The notes below the pieces were generated by a model that searched no databases, was not told the DNA's origin, and saw only the letters and a list, made by a program, of their open reading frames with translations. A program made the position numbers and the translations under genes. From contig NZ_CACSJO010000022.1 in assembly GCF_902706195.1 (NCBI RefSeq), positions 19,017-83,016 on the forward strand: a stretch of 64,000 nucleotides of DNA. The letters run 5' to 3'. Below are positions 1 to 7,743 of the stretch, piece after piece. The stretch is from Novosphingobium sp. 18050 (GTDB lineage Bacteria > Pseudomonadota > Alphaproteobacteria > Sphingomonadales > Sphingomonadaceae). Each line of letters starts with the position of its first letter. Position 1 is the stretch's first letter.

Positions 1-309
1 GGCGAAAGCTATGAGGACGCCGCGCGGCGCGAACTGCTGGAAGAAACCGGAATCGTCGCGGAGCCCGGCCCGGAAATTGCGCAGAAGCTGGCAGAATTCA
101 TCACCATCGAAGGCGTGCCCGTCATCGCGGACGAGCGTTATTTCCGTGTTCGCCTGCCTGTCGGGATCGATCCCGACGCAATCGATACTGGCGGGCATAC
201 CGAACTTGAACGTGCTGTCATGAAAAGCTGGCGCTGGTTCGATCGCGAAGCGCTGGCTGCGCTGGACGAACAGTTCTTTCCTGAAGATCTGGCCGAGTTT
301 CTCGATTAG
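1..309 (+). CDS. Nudix hydrolase, 3' part (truncated by window edge)
   Basis: The reading frame is already open at base 1, and its first visible residues are a complete Nudix box, GESYEDAARRELLEETG, matching GX5EX7REUXEEXGU. The Glu residues of the REXXEE core, which bind the catalytic metal in this superfamily, are present. About 102 residues remain; the end carries a typical aromatic/acidic tail (WRWFDREAL then PEDLAEFLD). Nudix enzymes cleave nucleoside diphosphates linked to another moiety. The N-terminal substrate-selecting strands lie outside the window, so the substrate cannot be named. It stops 50 bp before proS on the same strand. Confidence 0.85.
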   Translation, partial: GESYEDAARRELLEETGIVAEPGPEIAQKLAEFITIEGVPVIADERYFRVRLPVGIDPDAIDTGGHTELERAVMKSWRWFDREALAALDEQFFPEDLAEFLD

Positions 310-359
310 TCATTTCGCGGCGTTTGAACCTTGGCCCAAGTGCCGCTAACAGCGCTGCC

Positions 360-1919
360 ATGAATCAGAAGTCCAGCCAGACGCCCGTCATTCGCCACGC
401 CCTTACCACCAAGCGCGAGGATGATTTCGCCCAGTGGTATCAGGAAGTCGTTTCCGAAGCCGAGATGGCCGAGGAATCCGGCGTGCGCGGCTGCATGGTC
501 ATCAAGCCGTGGGGCTACGGCGTGTGGGAACGCATCCAGCGCCTGATGGACGACCGTATCAAGGCCGCCGGCGTCCAGAACTGCTATTTCCCGCTGTTCA
601 TCCCGCTGTCCTACTTCGCCAAGGAAGCCGAGCACGTCGAGGGGTTCGCCAAGGAAATGGCGGTCGTCACCCATCACCGCCTGATCGGTGACGGCAAGGG
701 CGGCCTGGTGCCCGATCCCGAAGCGAAGCTGGAAGAGCCGCTGATCGTGCGCCCTACCTCGGAGACGGTGATCGGCCAGGCCATGGCGCGCTGGGTGCAG
801 TCGTGGCGCGACCTGCCGCTGATGGTCAACCAGTGGGCCAACGTGGTGCGCTGGGAAATGCGCACGCGCATGTTCCTGCGCACCAGCGAGTTCCTCTGGC
901 AGGAGGGCCACACCGCCCACGCAGACCGCGACGACGCCATGGTGGAAACCCTGCGCGCGCTCGAAATGTACCGCGACTTTGCCGAGGACGAGCTGGCGAT
1001 GCCGGTCGTCGCCGGTGAAAAGCCCGAGAACGAGCGTTTCCCCGGCGCGGTCGCGACCTATTCGATCGAGGCGATGATGCAGGACGGCAAGGCGCTCCAG
1101 GCCGGCACCTCGCACTACCTCGGCACCGGGTTCGCCCATGCTGCGGGCATCACTTTCCAGGACCGTGAAGGCACGCAGCAATATGCGCACACGACCAGCT
1201 GGGGCACGTCGACCCGCATGATCGGCGGCCTCATCATGGTCCACGGCGACGATGATGGCCTGCGCGTGCCGCCGCGCGTGGCGCCGCAGCAGATCGTGAT
1301 CCTGCCGATGCTGCGCGAGACGCCCGAGGACGACGCGCTGCTCGCTTACTGCGAGGAATTGCGCAAGGCTCTTGCCAGCCAGTTCACCCTGGGTGAGCCG
1401 GTGCGCGTACTGCTCGACAAGCGTCCCGGCAAGGCCACGCAGAAGCGCTGGGCCTGGGTCAAGAAGGGCGTGCCGATCGTGCTGGAAATCGGCGGCCGCG
1501 ATGCTGCCGGCGGACAGGTTTCGATGCTGCGCCGCGACCGCCTGTGGAACGAGGCCGCCAAGGCCAACTTCATCGGCATGGCGAAAGACGATTTCGTCGC
1601 CAAGGCTGCTGCCGAGATCGAGGACATCCAGGCCTCGCTTTATGCCGAAGCCAAGGCGCGCCGCAATGCGAACATTGCAACTGCTACCAGCTTCGAAGAG
1701 GTTGCCGCCTTCTTCTCCGACCACAAGCGGTATCCGGGATGGGTCGAAGTCGAGTGGGCACGTCCTACCGGTGACGAGTTGGAAGCGGTTGTGCAGAAGC
1801 TCAAGACGCTCAAGCTGACGATGCGCAATACGCCGCTCGGCGCGGGTCCGGCGACGGGAACGTGCATCTTCACGGGTCGCCCGGCGGTCGAGAAAATTTA
1901 CGTCGCGCGTTCGTACTGA
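360..1919 (+). CDS. proS: Prolyl-tRNA synthetase, archaeal/eukaryal (ProS type 3) form
   Basis: This 519-residue class II aminoacyl-tRNA synthetase charges tRNA-Pro with proline in the cytoplasm. It opens with the KREDDFAQWYQEVV block and the E-GVRG-MVIKPWGYGVWE motif, then YFPLFIP, RPTSET (motif 2 area) and WGTSTRMIGGLIMVHGDD (motif 3). The chain runs from motif 2 to motif 3 without the large editing insertion of the common bacterial enzyme and ends in a C-terminal Tyr (VARSY), both hallmarks of the archaeal/eukaryal-like form. The ATG at 360 is chosen; an in-frame TTG at 324 would add 12 residues of low-complexity sequence. This type is scattered among bacteria, and here it appears to be the housekeeping enzyme, although a second proS elsewhere cannot be excluded. 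Confidence 0.95.
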   Translation: MNQKSSQTPVIRHALTTKREDDFAQWYQEVVSEAEMAEESGVRGCMVIKPWGYGVWERIQRLMDDRIKAAGVQNCYFPLFIPLSYFAKEAEHVEGFAKEMAVVTHHRLIGDGKGGLVPDPEAKLEEPLIVRPTSETVIGQAMARWVQSWRDLPLMVNQWANVVRWEMRTRMFLRTSEFLWQEGHTAHADRDDAMVETLRALEMYRDFAEDELAMPVVAGEKPENERFPGAVATYSIEAMMQDGKALQAGTSHYLGTGFAHAAGITFQDREGTQQYAHTTSWGTSTRMIGGLIMVHGDDDGLRVPPRVAPQQIVILPMLRETPEDDALLAYCEELRKALASQFTLGEPVRVLLDKRPGKATQKRWAWVKKGVPIVLEIGGRDAAGGQVSMLRRDRLWNEAAKANFIGMAKDDFVAKAAAEIEDIQASLYAEAKARRNANIATATSFEEVAAFFSDHKRYPGWVEVEWARPTGDELEAVVQKLKTLKLTMRNTPLGAGPATGTCIFTGRPAVEKIYVARSY

Positions 1920-1940
1920 TCGGGGCCGGGGGAGAGCGGC

Positions 1941-2525
1941 ATGCTGGGGGCCATCAAGTACAATCTGCGCAATATCGCTCGTTTCGATGGGCGGGATGCG
2001 CGGCAGACCTTCTGGTTCTACGTCCTTTTCCTCGTGATCGTGCAGTACGCGGTCGGCATGGCCCTGTCCGTCCCGATGATGGGCGGCGCCATGACCGAAG
2101 CGATCAACGGGGCCATGAACGGCGCTGAGCAGGCGGAACTTCAGGCACGCATCATGGCGAAGATGGGCAGCTATATGCGCACCACCATGATTGTCAGCTC
2201 GATCGTTTCGCTGGTCGTCAGCCTGCTCCTGGTCGCCTCGTTCGTTCGCCGGCTGCACGATTCCAATCGGACTGGCTGGATCGCTGGCCTTGCCTTTGGC
2301 CTGTCGCTGGCGGCCAAGGTCTTCGTCTGGATGAAGATGGAGGAACTGGTGGACGCCACCATGATGGCCACTAGCGGCGACCTGAACGCGGCCTTAGCCG
2401 TACAGTCGGAGATGCTGGCGGGCACCGTGCTGGGCTGGGCTGCCATGCTGATCGTGGTTGTTTTGGGAGCCTGGCCCACCACGCCGGGGCCGAACCGGTA
2501 CGGTGAACAATCGGTTCGCTACTGA
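1941..2525 (+). CDS. DUF805 family inner-membrane protein
   Basis: A 194-residue membrane protein with four hydrophobic segments at roughly residues 25-50, 75-95, 108-125 and 160-175. It has the DUF805 signatures RRLHDSNRTGW after the second segment and PGPNRYG near the C-terminus. A strong Shine-Dalgarno run (ggggga) lies just before the ATG. The gene follows proS by 21 bp and precedes rnr by 56 bp, so it may be cotranscribed. The family's biochemical role is unknown; only membrane localisation can be stated. Confidence 0.88.
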   Translation: MLGAIKYNLRNIARFDGRDARQTFWFYVLFLVIVQYAVGMALSVPMMGGAMTEAINGAMNGAEQAELQARIMAKMGSYMRTTMIVSSIVSLVVSLLLVASFVRRLHDSNRTGWIAGLAFGLSLAAKVFVWMKMEELVDATMMATSGDLNAALAVQSEMLAGTVLGWAAMLIVVVLGAWPTTPGPNRYGEQSVRY

Positions 2526-2581
2526 CCGTGCGGCCGGCGCGCCCATTGCATTAGCGCGCCATCGGCTCCATTGCTGGGTCC

Positions 2582-4858
2582 ATGCCTTTCAAGAACCGGC
2601 CCGCTCCTGGCTTGCCCACGCGCAAGCAGATCCTCGACTTCATCCAGAATGCGCCTGAGACAGTGGGCAAACGCGAAATTTCGCGGCATTTCGGCCTGCA
2701 GGGCGCGGAGAAGATCCAGCTTAAGGCACTGCTCAAGGACATGGCCGAGGAAGGCCTGATCGACGGCAAGCGCACCGCCTTCCACAAGATGGGCGGGCTG
2801 CCCAAGGTCACCGTTCTGCGCGTGATCGATATCGAGGAGGGCGAGGCTATCGCTGTGCCCGATACCTGGCAACCCGATGACGCTACCCCGCCGCCGCGTA
2901 TCCGCCTTATCGAGAAGGGCCCGCGCGGACAGCGCCCGCCTGCGGCCCTGCGCAAGGGCGACCGCGTGCTGGCGCGGACCGAGGAGAGCGAAACCGGCTG
3001 GCGCGCTTATCCGATGAAGAAGCTGGAACTGCGCGCGGACCAGGTGCTGGGCGTGGTCGAGGTCGACACCGCCGGCAAGGCCTGGCTGGCGCCGGTCGAC
3101 AAGCGCATCCGCAATTCCTCGCTGATTTCCGACCTTGGCGGCGCCAAGCCGGGCGAACTGGTGCTGGGCGAGCCGATCGGCAAGTCGATGCGGCCTTCGA
3201 TCAAGGTGGTGCAGGTGCTGGGCGAACCGCTCGCTCCCAAGGCCTTCAGCCTGATCGCGATCCACAAGCACGGCATCCCCAACCATTTCGGGCAGGAAAC
3301 GCTGGACGAGGCGCAGTTGGCGGCAAAGCTGCCGCTCAGCCATGACAGCCGCGAAGACCTGCGCCACCTGCCGATCGTTGCCATCGATCCTTCCGACGCG
3401 CGCGATCACGACGATGCGATTTGGGCCAAGCCTGACGGGCAGGGCGGTTTCGATGCGCTCGTCGCCATCGCCGACGTGTCGTTCTACGTGCGCCCCGGCG
3501 GCGAGATCGACCGCGAGGCCCGAAAGCGCGGCAATTCGGTCTACTTCCCGGACCGCGTCGTGCCGATGCTGCCGGAAGTGCTGAGCGCCGACGTCTGCTC
3601 GCTGCGTTCGGGCGAGGACCGCGCGGCGATGGCCTGCCATATGAAGATCGACGCGGAAGGCCGCGTTATCGAGTGGCGCTTCACCCGCGCGCTGGTCCGC
3701 ATCCACGAGGTCATCGCCTACGAGGAAGCACAGGCGCGGATGGACGAGGAACGGGCCGAGGATCACCTCAAGCACCTCTGGGCCTGCTGGGCGGCGCTGG
3801 CCACGGCACGCAAGAACCGCGACCCGCTGGAACTGGAACTGCCCGAGCGCCGCGTGCAGCTGGACGACAAGGGCCGCATCACCGAAATCGCCATCCGTGA
3901 ACGTCTCGACGCGCATCGCGTGGTTGAGGATTTCATGATCGCCGCCAACGTCGCCGCCGCCAAGGCGCTGGAGTCCAAGGTTGCCCCGGTCGTCTACCGC
4001 ATCCACGAGACGCCGAGCCGCGAGAAGCTGATGGCGCTCAAGGACTACCTCGCCACGTTCGAAAAGAAGCTGTCGCTGGGGCAGGTCATCACGCCGGGCC
4101 TGTTTAATCGGATGCTCAAGGACATCACCGGCGAGGCCGAGAAGGCGCTTATCATGGAGGCGGTGCTGCGCAGCCAGACGCAGGCCTATTATGGGCCGAG
4201 CAATGCCGGGCACTTCGGCCTGGCGCTGGGTTCCTACGCCCACTTTACCTCCCCTATCCGCCGTTATGCCGACCTTCTGGTGCACCGCTCGCTGGTCGAT
4301 GCCTATGGGCTGGAGCAGCCCAAGCCTGATGGCAACATCCCCGCGACCTCGGGTCTGGCTGAGCGTGACCGCGCCGACCTTGGCCGCATCAGCGACGCGA
4401 TCAGCAAGGCCGAGCGCCGCGCCATGGAGGCCGAGCGCGAGACGATCGACCGCTACGTCGCGGCCTGGCTTTCGAGCCGGGTCGGCGAGGTGTTCGACTG
4501 CCGCATTACCGGGGTCCAGAAGTTCGGCTTCTTCGCCACGATCCTCAGTCTTGGCGGTGACGGCCTCGTGCCCGTCTCGACGCTGGGTGACGAGCGATTT
4601 GGCTATGATGAAAAGGCACAGGTGCTGGTGGGCGAGCGGACCCGCACGACTTACGCCATCGGGCAGATCGTGCGTTTGCGTCTTGCCGAGGCGAATCCGC
4701 TGACCGGAGCGCTCAAGTTTGAGCTGGAGGAGGCCGAAGGCAGCATCGAGCCGCGCGGGCGTCCGCAGCAGCAAGCATTCCAGAAGCGCGGAAGCCATCT
4801 GGTAGGCAAGCGCGGTCGGCCCGCGAATATCCGGCACAAGGGGAAGAACAAGCGGTAG
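2582..4858 (+). CDS. rnr: Ribonuclease R
   Basis: A 758-residue processive 3'-to-5' exoribonuclease of the RNase II/R superfamily, which degrades structured RNA and takes part in RNA quality control. An N-terminal winged-helix region (about residues 10-65, KREISRHFGLQGAEK) is followed by cold-shock-type OB folds, the catalytic RNB domain with the acidic cluster IDPSDARDHDDAIW (metal-binding Asp residues), the conserved HFTSPIRRYADLLVHR segment, and a C-terminal S1 domain (about 640-720). The tail is rich in Arg/Lys, as in RNase R and unlike RNase II. No clear Shine-Dalgarno precedes this ATG, but the N-terminal homology supports it. Confidence 0.95.
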   Translation: MPFKNRPAPGLPTRKQILDFIQNAPETVGKREISRHFGLQGAEKIQLKALLKDMAEEGLIDGKRTAFHKMGGLPKVTVLRVIDIEEGEAIAVPDTWQPDDATPPPRIRLIEKGPRGQRPPAALRKGDRVLARTEESETGWRAYPMKKLELRADQVLGVVEVDTAGKAWLAPVDKRIRNSSLISDLGGAKPGELVLGEPIGKSMRPSIKVVQVLGEPLAPKAFSLIAIHKHGIPNHFGQETLDEAQLAAKLPLSHDSREDLRHLPIVAIDPSDARDHDDAIWAKPDGQGGFDALVAIADVSFYVRPGGEIDREARKRGNSVYFPDRVVPMLPEVLSADVCSLRSGEDRAAMACHMKIDAEGRVIEWRFTRALVRIHEVIAYEEAQARMDEERAEDHLKHLWACWAALATARKNRDPLELELPERRVQLDDKGRITEIAIRERLDAHRVVEDFMIAANVAAAKALESKVAPVVYRIHETPSREKLMALKDYLATFEKKLSLGQVITPGLFNRMLKDITGEAEKALIMEAVLRSQTQAYYGPSNAGHFGLALGSYAHFTSPIRRYADLLVHRSLVDAYGLEQPKPDGNIPATSGLAERDRADLGRISDAISKAERRAMEAERETIDRYVAAWLSSRVGEVFDCRITGVQKFGFFATILSLGGDGLVPVSTLGDERFGYDEKAQVLVGERTRTTYAIGQIVRLRLAEANPLTGALKFELEEAEGSIEPRGRPQQQAFQKRGSHLVGKRGRPANIRHKGKNKR

Positions 4859-4882
4859 GGGAAGCTGCGCCCTGCCTTCATC

Positions 4883-4984
4883 CTTCAACAAGCTCAGGAT
4901 GAGCGGAGTTGGGTGGGGCAGGGGCCGCTAGCGGGTGTAGTTGTAAACGGCGGCCACTTCCCGCTCATGCTGAGCTTGTCGAAG
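4883..4984. repeat. Inverted pair of REP-like palindromic repeats
   Basis: A 24-nt unit at 4883-4906 (starting cttcaacaagctcagg) recurs as its near-perfect reverse complement at 4961-4984 (starting ccgctcatgctgagc), separated by 54 bp; only two positions differ between the arms. The unit resembles the short REP-like repeats dispersed between genes in sphingomonad genomes. It sits between the convergent ends of rnr and the universal stress protein gene, where such elements can act as transcription stops or protect mRNA ends. Dispersal elsewhere in this genome cannot be tested from this window. Confidence 0.7.
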
Positions 4985-5015
4985 CACCGTGACCATCCGC
5001 TGCTCTCGCAGCAAA

Positions 5016-5471
5016 TCAGCTCAACCGCTCGATCGCCTCTGGATCCAGTCCGCCGGGCACCACGAAGACCGGGCAGGTCATATGCGCCATGCCCGCGCCG
5101 GTGAAATGCGAGACCAACGGCCCCGGCCCGCCTTCGTTCGCGGCGCCGAGGACCAGCGCCGAAACCTCGGGATGCTCCTCGAGGTACTTGCGTACCACCT
5201 TGATGTCCTCGCCGACGCGAACCGATATTACCGGCATCTTTGCGCCTTGCGACAAAAGGTTGCCGGCCGCAGCCGTCACCAGTGTTTCGGCGCGCGCGCG
5301 GGCTTCTTCCTCGATGGTAGCCTGAACCCCGGCGAAGGCATTGAATGGTTGCGGCGGGACGAGCGCGAGGAGGTGCAAGGCCCCGTCCGTCTTGGCCGCG
5401 CGCCTTGCAGCGAACTGCAGCGCAACCAGCGCTTCGTCGCTTTCGTCGACAATCACCAGGTAGATACGCAT
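5016..5471 (-). CDS. Universal stress protein (UspA family)
   Basis: A 151-residue single Usp domain. It opens with the strand MRIYLVIVDESDEALVAL and ends with LVLGAANEGGPGPLVSHFTG, which approximates the G-2X-G-9X-G(S/T) ATP-binding signature, followed by CPVFVVPGG. Usp proteins are small cytoplasmic nucleotide-binding proteins linked to survival under stress. It is divergent from the PDH E2 gene with 166 bp between start codons. The natural partner is not evident. Confidence 0.88.
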   Translation of the reverse strand: MRIYLVIVDESDEALVALQFAARRAAKTDGALHLLALVPPQPFNAFAGVQATIEEEARARAETLVTAAAGNLLSQGAKMPVISVRVGEDIKVVRKYLEEHPEVSALVLGAANEGGPGPLVSHFTGAGMAHMTCPVFVVPGGLDPEAIERLS

Positions 5472-5637
5472 GGCCGTTCCCTCTCGGCCCGGCTTATCGG
5501 GCCGATTGAGCTGCTGCGCAAGCCATCACAGTTGCGAAAAAAGGAACGCCAAGGCGCTTGTGCGCGCGCGCCAAAATGTCCAAGGAAAGGCCAACCCGCA
5601 GACCCTCCCCAGGATAACAAGGGACGAAATCGCTTCC

Positions 5638-6966
5638 ATGCCCATCGAGATCAAGATGCCCGCCCTGTCGCCCACGATGGAAGAAGGCAAACTGGCCAAA
5701 TGGCTTGTCAAGGAAGGTGACACCGTTTCCTCTGGCGACATTATGGCCGAAATCGAAACCGACAAGGCCACGATGGAGTTCGAGGCCGTCGACGAAGGGA
5801 CCATCGGCAAGATCACCATTGCCGAAGGCACCGAAGGCGTGAAGGTCGGCTCCGTGATCGCCATTCTCCTCGGCGAAGACGAAGACACTTCGGCTATCGA
5901 GGCGGCTCCCAAGGCTGCTGCGCCCAAGGAAGAGGCTCCAAAGGCCGAGGCCCCGAAGTCCGAAACCAATTCCGCACAGCCCGCTCCCGCCGCCAAGGCT
6001 GAAACCAAGGCTCCGGCCGCAACCCAGGAGGGCCGCGTGATCGCATCCCCGCTTGCCAAGCGTATCGCCGCCGCCAAGGGCGTCGACATCGAAGCCCTGA
6101 CCGGCACTGGTCCCAATGGCCGCGTCGTCAAGGCTGACGTCGAAGCTGCCCAGCCGGGCACAGCCAAGGCGAAGAAGGCCGCGCCTGCCGCCGCCGCCAA
6201 TGACGCTGCTCCCGCCGCGCCGTCTTCCACGGTCGAGATGGCCGCAGAAACCCGCGCGCTGCTCGACGCGCGTATCCCGCACAGCGTCGAGAAGCTGTCC
6301 GGCATGCGCAAGACCATCGCGCGCCGCCTCACGCAATCGATGCAGGAAGCACCGCACATCTACCTCACGGTCGACGTGCGCCTCGACAAGCTGATGGCAC
6401 TGCGCGCCGATATCAACGCCGCGCTGGAAAAGCAGGGCGTGAAGGTTTCGGTCAACGACATGCTCGTCAAGGCGCTCGGCCTTGCGCTGATCGAAGTGCC
6501 CGAGTGCAACGTGACGTTCGCCGGTAACGAACTGATCAAGTATGAGCGCGCCGACGTTTCGGTGGCGGTTTCGATCCCGGGCGGCCTGATCACCCCGATC
6601 GTTCAGGACGCCAATGGCAAGTCGCTTTCGGCGATCGCCAAGGCCACCAAGGACCTTGGTTCGCGCGCGAAGGAAGGCAAGCTCAAGCCTGAGGAATATC
6701 AGGGCGGCACGGCCTCGATCTCCAACATGGGCATGATGGGCATCAAGCAGTTCACGGCTGTCATCAACCCGCCGCAGGCAACCATCCTCGCCATTGGTGC
6801 AGGCGACAAGCGTCCCTGGGTCATGCCAGACGGTTCGCTGGGAGTAGCAACCGTGATGACCGCAACCGGCAGTTTCGATCACCGTGCCGTTGACGGCGCC
6901 GATGGCGCACGCCTGATGGCGGCGTTCCGCGCCTATGTCGAAAATCCGCTGGGCATGGTCGCCTGA
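5638..6966 (+). CDS. pdhC: Pyruvate dehydrogenase complex E2, dihydrolipoyl acetyltransferase
   Basis: This 442-residue core subunit of the pyruvate dehydrogenase complex transfers the acetyl group from lipoate to CoA. An N-terminal lipoyl domain (residues 1-80, lipoylated Lys43 in ETDKATME) is followed by an Ala/Pro/Lys-rich hinge, a peripheral-subunit-binding domain (about 135-170, ASPLAKRIA...GTGPNGRVVKADV), a second hinge and the catalytic domain with the active-site motif DHRAVDG near the C-terminus. The ATG at 5638 gives the family's usual N-terminus. It heads an operon with two thioesterases and lpdA. The E1 genes pdhA-pdhB lie about 24 kb away in this window, not adjacent as in many alphaproteobacteria. 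Confidence 0.95.
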   Translation: MPIEIKMPALSPTMEEGKLAKWLVKEGDTVSSGDIMAEIETDKATMEFEAVDEGTIGKITIAEGTEGVKVGSVIAILLGEDEDTSAIEAAPKAAAPKEEAPKAEAPKSETNSAQPAPAAKAETKAPAATQEGRVIASPLAKRIAAAKGVDIEALTGTGPNGRVVKADVEAAQPGTAKAKKAAPAAAANDAAPAAPSSTVEMAAETRALLDARIPHSVEKLSGMRKTIARRLTQSMQEAPHIYLTVDVRLDKLMALRADINAALEKQGVKVSVNDMLVKALGLALIEVPECNVTFAGNELIKYERADVSVAVSIPGGLITPIVQDANGKSLSAIAKATKDLGSRAKEGKLKPEEYQGGTASISNMGMMGIKQFTAVINPPQATILAIGAGDKRPWVMPDGSLGVATVMTATGSFDHRAVDGADGARLMAAFRAYVENPLGMVA

Positions 6967-6967
6967 G

Positions 6968-7357
6968 ATGGAGAATGAGGCCGGAGATCTCGTCATCCGC
7001 GTGACGGCGATGCCGACCGACCTCAACCCATATGGCGGCGTCTTCGGGGGGTGGCTGATGAGCCAGCTTGCCCTTGGCGCCGCTTCTCTGGTGACCCGGC
7101 GCACCGGCCACAAGGCCGTAGTCGTGGGCGCGACCGACTTCACTTTTCCCGGCGTCATGGTGGTGGGCGATGAACTCAACGTCTATGCGCAGGTGGCAAG
7201 GACAGGGCGCACTTCGATGACCATCGCCACGCGCGGCTTCGGCCGGGCACGGGCGAGCGAAGAGCAGGTCGAAGTTGCCGCCGGCACTTTCACATTCGTC
7301 ACGCTGGACGAAAACGACCGGCCGCGTTCGGTTGCCACGACCATGGGTGTCGATTGA
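6968..7357 (+). CDS. Hotdog-fold acyl-CoA thioesterase paralog lacking the catalytic Asp
   Basis: A 129-residue hotdog domain of the YciA/acyl-CoA thioesterase family, starting 1 bp after the pdhC stop. It aligns without gaps in the active-site region to the next gene (VIRVTAMPTD, GGVFGGWLMS, FTFV). At residue 35, where the family and its neighbour carry the catalytic Asp (LMDMGAG), this protein has Ala (QLALGAA); residue 24, Asp in the neighbour's YGDIFGGW, is Gly. It is therefore predicted to be inactive alone, perhaps a structural partner in a mixed oligomer with the following gene product. It is not a pseudogene: the frame is intact and the fold motifs are conserved. Confidence 0.82.
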   Translation: MENEAGDLVIRVTAMPTDLNPYGGVFGGWLMSQLALGAASLVTRRTGHKAVVVGATDFTFPGVMVVGDELNVYAQVARTGRTSMTIATRGFGRARASEEQVEVAAGTFTFVTLDENDRPRSVATTMGVD

Positions 7358-7358
7358 T

Positions 7359-7739
7359 ATGACAGAAGAATACCGCGAACCCGTCATCCGCATCACCGCG
7401 ATGCCTGCCGATGCCAACGCCTATGGCGACATCTTCGGTGGCTGGTTGATGAGCCTGATGGATATGGGCGCCGGCCTCATCGCCGCGCGCCACTCGCACG
7501 GACGTGCGGTGACCATCGCAATGGACGGCATGCAGTTTCACAAGCCGGTCAAGATCGGCGACGAAGTCTCCGTCTACGGAAAGTTGCGCAAGGTGGGCCG
7601 CTCCTCGATGACCATCGCCATCGAGGCCTGGCGGCGCCACCGTCACGAAGAAGAACAGGTGAAAGTGACCGAAGCGGTCTTCACCTTCGTTGCGATCGAC
7701 GATGCGGGCAAGCCCCGCGCTATCGAACAGGAGAGTTGA
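7359..7739 (+). CDS. Acyl-CoA thioesterase, YciA family (active-site residues present)
   Basis: A 126-residue hotdog-fold thioesterase. It carries the full family motif NAYGDIFGGWLMSLMDMGAG, with the Asp at residue 35 in the position of the catalytic Asp of characterised YciA enzymes, and conserved KVGRSSMTI and AVFTFVAID blocks. YciA-type enzymes hydrolyse acyl-CoA to free acid and CoA. The start lies 1 bp after the preceding paralog and 4 bp before lpdA, so the pair is embedded in the E2-E3 operon; a role in balancing acetyl-CoA or other acyl-CoA against free CoA is inferred. The substrate cannot be read from sequence. Confidence 0.87.
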   Translation: MTEEYREPVIRITAMPADANAYGDIFGGWLMSLMDMGAGLIAARHSHGRAVTIAMDGMQFHKPVKIGDEVSVYGKLRKVGRSSMTIAIEAWRRHRHEEEQVKVTEAVFTFVAIDDAGKPRAIEQES

Positions 7740-7743
7740 TTCA

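Noticed and set aside
306..2258. Long open frame on the minus strand opposite proS and the DUF805 gene (650 codons)
   Set aside because: It is antisense to clearly recognised genes, has no family resemblance and is rich in His, Arg and Asp, as expected from the mirror frame of GC-rich genes.
2519..4891. Long minus-strand open frame opposite rnr (790 codons)
   Set aside because: Same mirror-frame composition; rnr on the plus strand shows full RNase R motifs.
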